This document shows positions 1 through 13,380 of a stretch of 64,000 nt of DNA, piece by piece (the first letter of the stretch is position 1; every line of letters starts with the position of its first letter). The translations under genes were made by a program, and so were the position numbers. The notes below the pieces were generated by a model that searched no databases, was not told where the DNA came from, and was given only the letters and a program-made list of their open reading frames with translations. Source of the stretch: Tolypeutes matacus (taxonomy: Eukaryota; Chordata; Mammalia; Cingulata; Chlamyphoridae); assembly GCA_026826555.1 (NCBI GenBank), contig JAKSZT010000089.1, positions 716,395 to 780,394 of the forward strand. The letters run 5' to 3'.

Positions 1-1
1 G

Positions 2-3000
2 GGCGAGGCGGCGGGGCCCGGGCTCCCGGACGAGGCGGGCCTGGCGGGCGCCCGGCAGCTGCAGGAGGCGGCCGGCGACCCCGACGCGCCGCCCAAGAAG
101 CGGCTGCGGGCGGCCGAGGCGGCCGAGGCGGCGGCGGCGGCGGGCAGCGGGAAGCTGGAGGAGCGGCTCTACTCGGTGCTGTGCTGCACCGTCTGCCTGG
201 ACCTGCCCAAGGCCTCCGTGTACCAGGTAGGGCCGCCGGCCCGACCCCGACCCGGCCCGGGGCTCTTGGCCCCGCGTCTCCTCGAGGCCCGGCCCGGAGG
301 CCCCGGAGCCTGCCGGCCGGGCACCCTTTCCTGTCCTCACCTGCGCACTCTTCCCCGGCCGGACTCCAGCGCCTGTTCCTCACCTCCGTGTTCTCTTCTT
401 GTCAGGACTTATTTTTTGTTCTGATTCCCCTTTTCTTTTTTCTAATCTTTCTTAATCCCAAATTTGAATTTTCCACCACCTAATTAGAATTCTCATATTT
501 TTTTTCCAAACTCCTCAAAACTTCCGAACCCCGTGATGTCAGGTTGAGAGCAGTGCAGAGCTGGTCCACCGGCCTCTGCCTGCTGCCCCTCATTCCCGGT
601 TCCCTGGGCTCAGGGAGCTCCTGGACCTTTTTTTTTTTTTTTCCACCCAAGAGCAGCTTTTCTATTCTTTTGGTAGCCACACCCCCAAGGCTGTTCCTCC
701 TCTTCTCCTGTACCCCTTTTCTCTCCCTTTCTTTCTTTGTTTTCCCAAGTGGAAGAATCTTCTTTACCTTGTTTCATTTTTTCTCAAAGAACGTAAAAGA
801 CATAGGGTCTCCCCCAACGCCCTCCTCATCCCTGGTCTGGATGAACCCTTTGCATCAAAGCCTGCCAAGGTCTGGGAAACTATCCAGCCTTGTTCCTTCT
901 GGGTGTACTGTGTCCCCCACTATGCTTCCCCACCCCAGCCCACCTCGCCCCTACTAGGCCCTGGCTTCCTAGGCTACCAGCACTTCAGGGAGTCTGCCCA
1001 CTTTCTTCTTTATCTGAGTAGCAGTATGGGGGCTGGACTCAGAGTCCTTAATCTGCTCAGGATCACAAGAGAGGACCAGGTGGGGCTAACCTGTACCCCA
1101 CCACGTGCCCCCTGTTAGGTAGCAGCAGAGGCAGATCTCTGGTTGACCACCAGAGTTGGTGTGGAGTTAGTTCCTTGCCTGGACTCCTGATGTGGTCTCC
1201 TGTCTCTCAATACACCTCAATCCGTACTTTCCCATCTCAGAGAATCTCACGAAAAATGAAGCAGCTTCTCTATCAGTCTTTCTTGTGTTGTGGGAGCTGG
1301 GAGTAGCTAATGGGGGCTCATGAGCTACTGTTAAAAGGAGGTTGCTTTTGTAGGAAGTCAGCACAGGGGCTGGTCTGGGTTGCTGTTTCCCCGATCATTG
1401 TATCTCCAGTCCTTTGCTTGGCAAGAGGTTGCTTGGGAGGACCCCAGTTTTCCTGGGTGACAAGGAGAGGAAAAGACACAGCAGGGGAGTGTGCTTTCAG
1501 TCCTTCTGGGCTTCAGAAAGCTCCTGGCCCAGGACCCTTCTGCCCAGGGCCACTCAGCCTTGGGCTGCGCACCTTCCAAGTCCCTCTTTTCCTCACCCAC
1601 AATCTTTGGATACTCCCAAGTGGACGAACTCGTCTTCCACGGACCCTGGGTGAGAGCCCAGGGAGCCAAGCCAATGGTGGGGTGTAGTCTCCTCTCCCCC
1701 TCCGTGGGTGGGAGTGGCTCCAGGTCCTCAGCTGGGGCTTGCTGGGCACAGAGAACCGCAGCTCTGCCTCTGAGCCTGGCTGGTTCAAACCGGCCTGGCC
1801 CACACTGCTAGCTGCTGAGCTCTTTCCTGGGCAGGCAGGAGTCTTGTGAGAGAGGGACTTGTGGTCCTCCCCAGGTCGTGGCTCTTCTGACCCATGGGTT
1901 CTCCTCAGCAGCTACTTGGGGACAGGCTAGTTGAAGAGCCTTGGGCCCTGACTCGGCTGTAAGCTCTGCCTCCAGCCTTCCACCCTCCCCACTGTCCGTG
2001 CTTTCCAGGTGACACCAGAGCCTCAGCACAAGTGTTCCCCTTGCATTTGAGGGAGTCTGGAAAAAATGGGTGGAAGAGCCCTGGGCTCTGGGAGGGTCGG
2101 AACTCCCTTTGGCTGCACGCAGACCTGCCACGACACGGTGGGGGCATGGGGGCCCGGCAGTGCCCATGCCAAGTGGCTCAGTTGTGCTGGCGCCAGCAAG
2201 GCCCAAGGGCAGGAGGCTTGAGGGAGAGAGACAGGGCTGCCCTGTCGCCCTGCTGCGTCAGCGCTTCCCTCACCCCTCGCAGCAGCTTCAGCTCAGTCTC
2301 TGTCATCACCCATTTAACTGATGGGGACGTGGAGAATCGGGTGCAAGGGCAGGGCTGGGTTTGCCCCTGGGAGGGTTTGGTCATGGGTGGCGTGGGCCTG
2401 TGTGAGCTGCCACCTGGGGCCCTGAGTTGGCCCCCCTCCTCAGTGCTGCACAGCCTCCTGGTGGGTGAGTGGCTCAGGCGACACGGCCAGCAGGACGCGA
2501 AGCTCAGTGGAGGCACCTGGCCTGGGGAGGACAGCAGTGGCTGCGTGAGCCCAGAGCACGCTCTTCCCTGAACCACTGGGGGCGACCCCCACGGGCTTCA
2601 GGAGTTGGCCAAGAGCCTGCCAGCCAGCCCCTGGAGCCCACCTCCCCTGACCTCTGTCCTGCCAGGGAAGCACCTGGGTGGTGACGAGATCTCCCCTGGG
2701 GAGCAGACGTGGGCCGGATGGGTGGGCTTTCCCAGGGGCCCGTGCACTGACTTGACTGCGTGGGTGGGGTTAGGCCGAGGCTCTCCCTGCCATGCCTGAC
2801 TCCTGCCTCTCGTGTCCCCATGTGGGTGTCGGGTGTCCGGAGCATCAAGGTGTTTGTCACCTCTGGGTCCTGGGTGCCCAGGACAGACCCCGCCCAGGGG
2901 CTTCTGGCTTCTGCAGGCTGAGCACGCAGGTGGGCACCGGGCGGAGGGCAGCAGGTGCTGCCAGGCCCCACCTCCCTCCTGGGCCTCCCCCACCATGTGA

Positions 3001-6000
3001 GCCAGAACTGACCCTGACCCTTCCTGCCGAGTCCTGAGCCCCAGGCCTGCGTCTGCAAGAGGGGACCCTCGGCCACAACAGCTGCCCATGTCCTGACGTC
3101 AGGGTGATGGGGTCGGTCAGGGCAGCTTTGTCATGGGGACACAGTCCAGCCTGCGCCTGCTGCGCCCTGTCCCCGTGCTCACTCAGCTTGTGCCTCCACA
3201 CCCCCTCCCCAGGTCCCCGTCTCTGCTGCCCCTGCCCCACGTGCCTCCCCCACCTGACCTAGCGCACTTAGCGCTCCCTGCCCCACAGGGAGGGGCCTGG
3301 CTATGTCCTGCTGTGCTTCCTGCTCCACTCAGGACTCAGCCCAGGTCCTGGTTACCTGCTTGCCAGCCATGTTGTCAGAGGGGCAGGAAGCAGGCTGGGG
3401 GCCTCACTTCCTCCCCAGTTTGTGCCGCTCACAGGCGGGTGGGGTGCCCGCCAGGTGGGCCCTCTTCAGAGGGCACTAAGGGATTCCTGCGTGTCCTCCT
3501 TGAGCGCAGCTGCCCCAGGCTGGGAGACCCCTGGCACCCCTTCCCCAGTTGCAGGCAGCAGCCTCACAGAACTACGACAGGCCAGTTTTTCCCAGTGAGA
3601 AAAGTAGCAGGGAGGAGCTCTTAAAACATCTGCCTGGGCGCCTGGACGCCACGCGGACAAAAGAGAAGGGCGACTGTGGCATCTCTGGCTGGGTAGGAAG
3701 TTGGTCTCCTGTGGTGGTGGCAGTTTGTCATCTTGGTTCCTCTCAGACCCGGCTGGCGCCTGTGTTTGGGAAGACTGGTGCTGTGGGGTCGGCTGGGCCC
3801 CTCTGGACACTGGCTGTCTGCTCTCACGATGGCCCTGCCGGGGTCCAGAGCTGGATCCGTCTGCATGGGGAGCTTGGGTCCTGGCTTTACTCTCAGATAG
3901 TTGTGCTCCCCAGGCACCGCGCCGGCCCCACTCAGATGCCACTTGTGAGGTTAGGAGGCAGCAGGGCCGAGTAGAGGGCCCTGGGCAGTGCTGCCCTGGA
4001 AGGAGGTCGGTGCCCAGGATGAGGAGTTCCAGAGAGCGGGGCTCTGGGGCCACAGGGAGGCCCTTGGCTGTGGTTTGCCTGAGGGTCTCTGCTCTTTGAC
4101 CAAAGGTGGAGCTGCAGGGACCAGGGACCAGGGAGCAGGAGGGTTGTGGAGCCTGGGGCCACCTGCTTGGGACCCAGCGCCTGTGCTCTGTGGTGCTGGT
4201 GCGGCCGGCAGGCTGGCGTCCACCAGGCAGGCTGGTCTTGGCCGAGTCAGCAGCTCCCTGCCGTCCAGCCCGGAGCCGAGCTGTTGGAACTAGAAGAGCC
4301 ATGAGCCCCCCCCCAGGAGGGTCTGCAGGCAAGTGGTCCACTCCACCTGTGGGGGAGACCCCCCCAAGGCTGCCAGCTTGCGCTAGACTCGGGAGACTCC
4401 AGGAGGAAAGGGACGCCGTGGCAGGGGAGCCCAGGGGCGAGGGGCCAGTCCGGCTGCGAGGAAGGGCTTGCAGCAGGGCACAAGGCGCTGCTCCACAGAG
4501 CAGCCTTCGGATGGTGGCCTCCTGGTTGCCAGGGGGTCACTGGGACTCAGTCAGCGGCTTGGTGCCCCTTGGGCAGGCCCAGGACTCCTTTCTGAGCCTC
4601 TTTGAATGCCTAGGCTCGTGCCCTGGCTGGACCGCATAGAACAAGAGGCCGGTGGGGCCACTCGGTCCTGGGGGTCTTGGTGTGTGTCCTGCCAAGTGCT
4701 AGGTGTCCTTGGGGCGCCTCCCCCAGTGGGTGCTTTGCATCTTGGCCTCGCTTCCCGGGGCCGCAGGGGTTCCTTTCTCCTCTGGCCAAACCACTGGGTC
4801 TGCTCTCGGCTGCTACCTCCCTGCGGTCTGGAAGTTGCAGTGGTCCTCTGTCCGTTGGCCCTGCAGCTCTGGTGGCTGAGCACTGTCCCTGCCCTCTCCG
4901 TCCAGCGTGCTGTGGTCTGTGGGGAGCCACAGCGGCCACGAACAGGGTGAGGCTCGGGCATGAGAAGATTTGGGGTCTGGGCTCTGGCTCTGCAGACCCC
5001 ACAGGGCAGGGGGCAGCACACAGCACCTGGATCTGCCTGATCCTTGCACAACGTCCTCAGTCTCTACTGGGCCCTGTGGGTGGATGAGCTGCCAGCCTTT
5101 CCTGCTCTGCCTTTCCTCTGGGCAGGGCGAGCCCCCGGGGCTGGGGTCCTTGGGCCCCCCAGCCAGCTGCTGGCAGCTCCTCTGAGCTGAGCTCAGCCAA
5201 CTCGCCCTTTCTTTGTCTCATGCGTTTTAGTTATTTACCCAACTTGAACTGTGACTTCAACGCACATGAGTTCGTGGAGTTTGTGGGAACGTGGATTCTG
5301 TAGATGAGGTTGAGGGTGGGGGCGCAAAAGCTGGCGACTCACCTCTGCCTTGCTGCCTCGGTTCTCCGAAAAACCCTGGGCCAACAGCAGCCCAGCACTG
5401 CGCGAGGCACTCCCCACGGAAGGGCTGTCCCCGCCATGGCCACTTCCCAGCCCTAGTGATGCTCACGTCACGGCCTGGCAGACGCGCCTTGGCCCGGCCC
5501 CGGGCCCCTGGACTGCGCCGTGTTCCTTTGGCCCTGAGCCCTTGTGCCCTTGCCTTTCCCATCCGCCTGCACGGCAAGCTGCCTGCGCACTGCGCTGCGT
5601 GCTCCACACCTTGGCTTGCCTTGGTTCCTCTACTGGAGCTCCCGGGGCTGGGGCCACAGCCTGTTGCATGTTTCTGTGGACAGATACCAGGTGGGCAGTC
5701 CAGAAGTGCAGGTTGAAGAGGGAGAGATCCAGGGTGGACATGGTCACTGGGCCGACAGTCGTCCACACCAGGACCCCTGGGGAGCTGGAGGAGCGCAATG
5801 TCTGGTTCTCAGCTCTGCAGATCCAGAAATGGTCTCTGCCCGCGGTCCTAGAGGGGGTCTGCTCTGGCCTTCCCTGCCTGTAGCAGCCCAGAACAAACTC
5901 AGCAGCTTGTCATGCCGCAAGGGCACACTTGGGGACCCTCTTGCCCTTTTCCTGAAGGACCCTGTAGGCTGTTGACCTCTGGGTGGGTGACAGCTGCTTT

Positions 6001-9000
6001 TCTCGTGGGCCCCTCAGGAAGGCAGGAGTGAGGGTCTGGACTGCCAGCCCCTAGCACACACGGCCGTGCCTGCCTCAGCACGGGCGGAAGCTGTGCCTGC
6101 TGCTCCTCCCGACTGCTCCTTGCGGGGTGCGCCCCCGTGCCGTGCCGTGACGAACCCCAGTTAAGGGCCGTAGGGGAGACCGGGACAGCCCCTGGCCCTC
6201 AGGATGGGGGAGTCAAGGCTCCAAGCCCCCACGTGGCTGGGCGGGGGCCATGCTCTCAAGGTGCTGATCCCTGAAATCCGGAGCTGGCTCTGTCTCGGGC
6301 TCCAGAAAGAGGCCCGGGCTCTAGAGCAGAGGTCTCCGTGTCTGTCACCCCAGCAGCACCTCGGGAGGAGAGGCGCGTGCTGCTCGCCAGCAGCCCCAGG
6401 ATGGCGCGGGTGGGCGGGGCGCGTGAGCCCCGCAGGTCTGTGAGCCTCGTCTCCCTCTCCTTCTCCACAGTGTACTAACGGTCACTTGATGTGCGCTGGC
6501 TGTTTTATCCACCTACTAGCAGATGCCCGGCTGAAGGAGGAGCAGGCTACGTGCCCCAACTGCCGCTGCGAGATCAGCAAGAGCCTCTGCTGCCGGAACC
6601 TGGCCGTGGAGAAAGCCGTGAGCGAGCTGCCGTCTGAGTGTGGCTTCTGCCTGCGCCAGTTTCCCCGCTCCCTCCTGGAGAGGCACCAGAAGGAGGAGTG
6701 CCAGGACAGGTGACCGCACTGCTGGGCGAGGCCCGGCACGCAGGACACTCTGGCTGGTCCCTTGGCCAAGCCAGGCTCCTGCCGGTCTCTGTCGCCCGGG
6801 CCTGGGGCACCACCTGTGGCTGCCCGGCGACAGCCGGCTGGGCCAGGCGTGGAGGGCAGGGAGGCGCTGGCGTGCTCCAGAGGCCAGGCCGAGCCCACAG
6901 CAGCAGGCACTTTGGGCTTCAGTCTGCACCCAGCTGCGTTGACGTCGTCCTGACTGCTGGGTGCTGCCCTTGGTGTCCCTGGGCCCAGGACAGTGGGGAC
7001 AGCTCTGGAGCACCAGTCCCCCCCCCCCGCCCCTCACCCAGCCCACATGCAGCTCCAAGACTGTGTGAGGCTGGCTGGAGGCCACGCAGCAGGAGGGAAG
7101 CTGTGTCCGGTCTACAACCCATGACCCCAAAACTGCTGCTTAGGGAGAGGGGTGGGGCCTTGGGGTCCAGGACCGTGGCCAGCGGCCGCTTCCTGCCCAG
7201 CAGGGGACAGACCACACCTGTGGCCCGGATGACATGCTCTCTGGCTCCCCCCACCCCCCCATGCACACGCGCGCACCAACCCTTCCGGGGCGAGGCGCAC
7301 GGTGAGTGTGTCCTGCAAGGAAGGCTGTGGGCAGGGGCAGGCGGGGCGGGGCGCTTGGAGACTGAGCGCAGCCCCTCCCGCCAGCCACAGGCCCTGACCC
7401 CCCGTGCCACCTCCTCCCCAGGGTGACCCAGTGCAAGTACAAGCGCATCGGCTGCCCGTGGCACGGCCCCTTCCACGAGCTGACAGTGCACGAGGCTGCA
7501 TGCGCCCACCCCACCAAGACGGGCAACGAGCTGATGGAGATGCTAGACGAGATGGACCAGGGCCGCCGCAAGGAGATGCAGCTCTACAACAGCATCTTCA
7601 GCCTGCTCAGCTTCGAGAAGATCGGCTACACTGGTGAGGCACCTCACCGCCTGCTGCATGCCACCCAAGGGCAGCAGGCGCTCGGGCAGGGGGTGGGGGT
7701 CCCGTGAGGGCACGGGCCGCCAGCCAGCTCCACAGGTCCCCGCACGCAAGGTGCTTGGGGAAGAAGATGGCTGGAGATGAGCTGAGAGAGCACAGCACAG
7801 CTCTCACCAAGGCACCTCCTGCGTGGCCCCACCCGCCACCCACAGCAGGTGGCACCCTCGCTGCATGGGCCGCACAGACCGGGGAGGGTCCAGAAGCAAG
7901 AAGGTTGTGTGTGTCTGTCAGGGAGGCCTGGAGCGGGGGGGCCAGCCAAGGAGCCGGACAAGAAGAGCTGCCTGTAGCAGACTCCAGGGAGCTGGGGCCC
8001 TCCTTGGCCAGCAAGAAGCAATTCAGAAACAGCCCCAGAAGGAGCTGCGGAACTTGGAGTGGACGCCTGTGGAGGGCAGGCCAGGCTAAGCCCAGGTCTG
8101 CAGGACCTCAGGCCACTGCTGCCATCTCCGGACCTGCTGGGAAGCAGGGCCCAGGCCCGAGTCTGGAAAGGCACGAGAAGCCCCTGCTGCCACCGCACAG
8201 GAGGCCGCTGGCCTGCCCCGCCCCACCCAGCCCAGCCCAGCCCAGCCCACTCCAGGCAGCCAGTGAAGACCCAGGGCCGCCGTGGGCAGCCGGCCTTGCC
8301 GTGCTTCCTGGCCTGGGCCCAGTTAGGTGTGGCCTGCGCAGGTCAAGGGCCAGTGGGCCCTGGACTGCAGCAGCAGGCCACGCACGGCCCGATGCTGGCC
8401 GCCTCAGCCGCCTGGCAGCTCCATAGCAGAAGGGCCCGGGCCTTGCCGGGTCTGGGCAGGCCAAGCGTGGCAGCTGCAGCAGTGCTGCGTTGGGAGCCCG
8501 GCCCGCAGCAAGGACTGGCCGCCTGGGAGCCGGCTTCAGGACAGACAGAGCTGAGCGGACTGCGCGGAAGGCAGGGCCGCCGCTGACTCACGGGCCTTCG
8601 GAGGTGGCCAGGCGGCCCTCCCGGCGTGCACAGGATGCCCAGCAGCTGATGCCTATGTGCTGGTGGGCACTCCCCTCGGGCAGGGCTGGGTGCTGTGTGC
8701 CCGCCCGTGCCAGCTTTTCTGGAATTCTGTATCGGAACCAATAAAGTGAACCTGTTCTCAGAACTGCATCCTGTCTGCGTGTCTGCTTGCCCACCCCCGT
8801 GGGTACAGGCCTCGCCCTCTCCCTGCTGGCCCCCCCGGGTGAGGCAAGAAGGTGGGCGGGCCGTGGGCAGGTGAGCCCCTGGGTAGGCCGCGGTGGTAGT
8901 TCTGCCCCTAGGCTCGCAGGCATCTGTCATCCTCGTGGCTTGCGCTTCGCACGCGGGGCACCACGTGTCTGCGGTGAGCTGCCGCCCCTGTCTGAGCCAG

Positions 9001-9449
9001 CTGCTCAGCCTGTCCTACCCTCGCTAACTGCACGCTCTCCCCGGCCTGTCTCCACAGAGGTCCAGTTCCGGCCGTACCGCACAGATGACTTCATCACACG
9101 CCTCTACTACGAGACGCCCCGGTTCACGGTGCTGAGCCAGACCTGGGTCCTGAAGGCGCGGGTCAACGACTCAGAGCGCAACCCCAGCCTGTCGTGCAAG
9201 CGCACGCTCTCCTTCCAGCTCATCCTCAAGAGCAAGGCCAGCGCGCCCCTCGAGTGCTCCTTCCTGCTGCTCAAGGGCCCTTATGACGACGTGAAGATCA
9301 ACCCCGTCATCTACCACTTCGTCTTCACCAGCGAGAGCAACGAGACCGACTACGTGCCGCTGCCCATCACCGACTCCGTAGAGTGCAACAAGCTGCTGGC
9401 CGCCAAGAACATCAATCTGCGGCTCTTCCTGTTTCAGATCCAGAAGTAG
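2..9449 (+). CDS. ZFTRAF1: ZFTRAF1 (CYHR1), zinc finger TRAF-type containing 1; 5' end cut by window edge
   Basis: Four coding exons: 2-226 (entered in frame from outside the window), 6471-6709, 7422-7633 and 9058-9449 (stop TAG 9447-9449). All introns are GT-AG and the phases join, giving 355 visible residues. The first exon carries an Ala/Glu-rich stretch with a basic PPKKRLR patch, then a CCTVC motif. The RING-type finger continues as [11 protein letters not shown] at the start of the next exon, so a 6.2 kb intron splits the finger. A TRAF-type zinc finger follows (Cys/His pairs in [28 protein letters not shown]), then a beta-rich C-terminal domain ending FLFQIQK. The mouse protein was described as a galectin-3 partner; its biochemical role is poorly defined and E3 activity would be inference from the RING. 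Identity is by remembered near-identity to the human protein. The start codon lies outside the window. Confidence 0.95.
227..6470 (+). other. ZFTRAF1 intron 1, no gene found
   Basis: GT-AG intron of 6.2 kb. The first 250 bases continue the promoter-proximal CpG-rich region. A T-rich stretch lies at about 400-480 and a T-run at about 629-643. The rest is GC-rich unique-looking sequence; I recognise no SINE, LINE or exon in it. Open frames here on both strands look like chance frames of GC-rich DNA. Confidence 0.6.
7634..8770 (+). other. ZFTRAF1: Candidate alternative last exon of ZFTRAF1 (read-through of exon 3 into intron 3)
   Basis: If the donor after 7633 is skipped, the frame continues for about 24 codons to a TGA at 7705-7707. 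A canonical AATAAA follows at 8740-8745, with a GT-rich stretch at about 8770-8790 as expected downstream of a cleavage site. This would give a shorter protein lacking the C-terminal domain encoded by 9058-9449. The signals are visible; use of the isoform is inference. Confidence 0.45.
8740..8745 (+). terminator. Intronic polyadenylation signal AATAAA in ZFTRAF1 intron 3
   Basis: Perfect AATAAA, followed after about 25 bases by a TGTCTGCGTGTCTGC-type GT-rich element. It lies between coding exons 3 and 4, so it would end a short isoform. Confidence 0.55.
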
Positions 9450-10240
9450 GACAGCGGTGCCGGAAGGACGCCCGGATAGGCGGGCGCAGGTGCCGCGGCC
9501 CATGCTGACCACAGCTGGTTCAGGCACCTGACGTCAGATGCGATAATATTACCTGATCATTTTAGCAAAAGGAGGAAAACAAACAACCAAAACAAATGGA
9601 GAAAGTCTGCATGCGTGTGCGACGGTGTAAGCGGCCACCGCCTCCCAGCTCCTGTCCTCCCCTCCCGCGCCTCCCCTCAGCCTGAGGATGGCTGGAGCTG
9701 GCCCTCCCACCCCCCCTCAGAGGAGACAGCCCCTGACCGCCCCCTCCCCCAGCGGGTCTCAGGGACTCGTGGGCAAAGGGCGCAGCCTGGCCTCTGTCCG
9801 CCCCGTCGGCCTGTGCAGCAGCACTGCTGGGCTTGGGCCCCGTGCCCGGTTCCGAGCCGGGCTCAGAGTCCTGGCCGACTGCAGACGGCATATTCGATTG
9901 CGATTAAAAAGGCACCCTTGTTTCCTACTTTCTGTTTTGTTCGAGGGGAGAGGCGTGGCTGTGAGCGGACAGTCGGGAGTCCAGCGGGTTTGGCCTGGGG
10001 GTCACAGGCATGCCGGAAGCTGGCGGCCAGCCCACTGCCAGGAAACATGGAGATGAGCCCCTACTCTATCACAGGGTCCTGGCCAGCGGGAGAGCCGGCC
10101 AGGGCGGGCAGCTTGGAGGGGACTGGCCAGGGGCCTCGGCCTCCGTGCCTCACCCAGTGGGGCTGGACCCGGCCCCCAGGCTCAGCAGACGTTTTCGGAA
10201 TGCAGGGTGAAATTCTGACTCTTGAAGAAAAAAATTAAAC
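9450..10240 (+). other. ZFTRAF1: ZFTRAF1 3' untranslated region with two candidate poly(A) signals
   Basis: Sequence after the stop. There is no AATAAA close by; ATTAAA occurs at 9903-9908, followed by a T-rich run containing TTTCTGTTTTGTTC that fits a downstream element. A second ATTAAA lies at 10234-10239. The first would give a 3' UTR of about 0.47 kb. Which one is used cannot be told from sequence. Confidence 0.5.
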
Positions 10241-13200
10241 TTATGGGCTCTTGTATAAATTATGCGAGTTTAGTGGCAGAGAATCGGCTCTCTAGGTGCG
10301 GCCTTGAGGGCCCAGTGTCTCTGGGCTGTGACGAGAGCTCTGGGCTGCGAGCGAGCCGGCCCAAGGGAGGGTCAGGCTGGGCGGCCACCTCCCACCCGAG
10401 GAGGCCGCCCTCCCGTCCTCGGCCCTGCTGCCCTGGTGGTCCACGTGGCGACTGCAGCCCTGAGATGGGTGTGCACAGCGACCCTTAGGTGGGCCTCTAA
10501 GGGTGGGAGGGGCCCCTGCGTGGAGGGCCGGGACCCTCAGAGTTACTGGGAAGGGCAAAGCTTCACGCCCCCTGCCTGCCGTTGCTAGAAGTGGCGCTAT
10601 CACGATGGCTTTTTGTTGCTTCGATACCAAAGAACCGGCTTCCTCTTCCTGACCTGGGTGCAGAGCTGCTGGCCAGGCTGCCCTCGGCCGTGGTCTGGGT
10701 GGGATACCTCCCCCTGCCACCCCCACTGGGCCCAGCGGGGCCAAGGGCTGTGGGGTGGGGTGCTGAGCCCAGCCCTGGTCCTGAGCGTGGGCACGTGGCC
10801 GCTGTAGTCTTCCGGAATCATCTCTGCCCCTCGCGGGCTGACGCTCCCTGGGAGCCATCTCTGATGAGCCCCGAGAGGACGGGGCCCGGGCTTGGTGTCT
10901 CCCCTCCCACCCCAGCTCCCTGCACAGCCTCGGAAAGGCGAGCCCTGACCGCCGGCCCTTGTGCGCCTGCACGTAGGGCACGGCACTGTGTCCCCATTAT
11001 GGGCTCTCGGCCCGACGGCCTCCCTGGCCATGGGTCCGAATTCCAAAATGACTTTTCACGCTTGAGCAAGTGATTCAGGTGTGGGGGCATCTGGCTCAGC
11101 AGGGCCTCCTGGGGGTGGCGAGGGGCGGGAGGCGTGCTGGAGGGGCTCCCTGGGCCACTGCACACATGACTGCTGTGCTGCAGAGAGGGCTGGGCCCGAG
11201 GGGCCCGAGGGGCACCTGTGGCTCCTGCTTCCTCCATCCTGGGCAGCAGAGCAGCCCTGGGAGAGAGGCGGGGCAGGGAGTGAGCACTGCCGGGCCCGTC
11301 CTGCAGCCGCGGGCCCATGTGGTGCCCCCCTGCCTGCGCCTTCTCTGCCAGGTGCTCACACAGCAGCGGAGCCACGCAGCCTAGGGTAACCGGGTGCCAA
11401 GGAAGATTGTCCCGCGTCTCCATGCCTGCCGCCCGGGGACTGGCACTCACAGACGCCTCACGGCATTGTCACTTTGGGTAACTTATTTACTGGTGAATGT
11501 CATATCCACGTTGCTAAAGAGGAAGACACTGACGGTCCGTCCCCAGGACAGCTGTATCATTTTGGCCTGACGCAGTCCTCTCACCTTGTCCTCATTTCTG
11601 ATGGGACGGGCTGTGCCGGGGCCAGCCTCAGAAGAGGGGAAACGGCGACGTGGGGGGGCACAGGCCAAGCGGCCCCCTTCACCTTCTCACCCCCACCCCA
11701 ACACCATGGGTGCTACATCCTTCAGTTCACCCAAAGTGAGACAAAATTAGGATTTCACAAAATTCCTAAGAATTTTTTTAAAAAGCGAGCAGAAGGTGTT
11801 TTTACCACTGTTGGCAGTGATCGACACATCCTTTTTGTGATCTGCACTCCCTTTGGATATTTTCTGTATGTAACTGTAGCTTAAAAAAAAAATTCCAAGC
11901 CATGTTTTGTCTGTGTTTCCTTAAGATAGTCCTTCTGGGGAAATGCATGTGGCTCAAGCGATTGGGCTCCCGTCTATCATATAGAAGGTCCAGGGTTCGA
12001 TTTCCAGGGACTCCTGGTGAAAGGTGAGCTGGCCCGCACGGAGAGCTGGCCCATGAGGAATGCTGGCTTGCGCGGAGAGCTGGCGCAGCAAGATAATGCA
12101 ACAAAAAGAGACACAGAGGAGAGACGAGACACAGCAGACCAGGGAGCTGAGGTGGCGCAAGAGATTGAGTGCCTCTCTCCACTCTGCAGGTCCCGGTGCC
12201 GCCTAAACAGAAGACAAGCAGACACAGAAGAACACACAGAGAGCAGACGAGTGCAAAACAATGAGGGCAGGGGCATAAATAAATAAAAAACCTTTAAAAA
12301 AAATAAAAAAGCTCCTCTGGCTAGGGGTCTGCTACCTCTGCCCTCTGCCTCCCACTGTGCTGCCTCATATACACGCCCTTGTCTGATCAGAGGGAAAACA
12401 GGCACAGAGAAGCCAGGGACTCTCTGGAAGGACACTGCTCCCAGGACCTGTCCTGGCTGTCCCTAAGTGCTGGGGTGGAGGGAGAGCCGGTCCCTGGGCT
12501 CCTCGGCAGCACCAAAGGCTCCCGTTCCCCCCAACCCGTCCAACAGGGCTGGTCTCTACCTCCATGGCCCGGCAGCCCACCCTGGGCTGCCTCTGCGCTC
12601 ACCCCTCCCCGTGACACACCAGCCACCTTGGTCTCAGAGCTGTGTTTGGGCACACAAGAGGCGGGGGTGCGGTCTCCTTGTCCTGCCCCCACAGTCCCAG
12701 GCTGGGGGCTCACCCAGCATGGCCCCCTCCAAAATAAGGGCTCCCTGGACCCACCTTCCCACCTCCGGTGGTGGCCCTGGCCTGGACAGCCCTCCCTGGG
12801 CCCAGCCGGCACCTGCCCTCCACAGGTCTCACTCACAAGGGGCCGCACTGCCCATGCAGTGGCTGAGGGTTTTACCCCCTGGGCCTGCGGTGGTTATGGG
12901 GGAAATGACCTGCGGCCCGGGCAGGCGATGGCAATGGGGGACAGCAGTGGCCTGGTCGACCCAAGGCCACAGAGGGTTTCCAGACATGTGGCAGGCCTAG
13001 TCCCTCAGCCTTTTCACTTCTAAGCAAAGTAGGTTTGCAGTTTTCAGCACAGGGGTATGGTGCCTTGCTCTGTTCACTTAGGAGAACACTTTTCTCCTCC
13101 TCTCGGCAACAGCAGCAGGGTCTGCGTCCCAAATGCCACCCGGCAGTGTCCCTCTGTGTGTGGCTCTTCCCTGATCCTGCGCAAGGGGAGCACTTGAAGC

Positions 13201-13380
13201 CTTGACTGTGATCACAGGTTCAAACATGCGAGTCTATTTTATTATACATCACTTTTCTTTTGCCTCACATTACTGTATTTTGTTCCTTTTTTTAAGTTTG
13301 TGAATAAGTAGGTTTTGTTTTAATCTCAGTAGAAAATAAGGGGCAGCATTACAGAACATCAGTCCTAAAAAGGGAAAGTG
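10241..13380. other. Intergenic region between ZFTRAF1 and TONSL
   Basis: GC-rich sequence without convincing exons from 10.3 to 11.46 kb. An AT-richer island at about 11.48-11.94 kb ends in an A-run at 11881-11892 and may be an old retroposed fragment. A full-length DAS-type SINE follows (listed separately), then GC-rich sequence to 13.0 kb. A second AT-rich patch at 13.2-13.37 kb holds a minus-strand AATAAA. Confidence 0.5.
11940..12310 (+). repeat. Full-length DAS-type tRNA-derived SINE, plus orientation
   Basis: The tRNA-like head (tgtggctcaagcgattggg, then box B ggttcgatttc) is followed by a body of short GAGCTGGC-containing repeats, a stretch matching AGAGACACAGAGGAGAGA and CAGCAGACCAGGGAGCTGAG, and an A-rich tail at about 12275-12310. 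The same body is found inverted at 41326-41699. This SINE type is diagnostic of Xenarthra. Confidence 0.85.

Noticed and set aside
3466..4341. 291-codon minus-strand frame in ZFTRAF1 intron 1
   Set aside because: Composition-driven, with no start context, domain or splice support.
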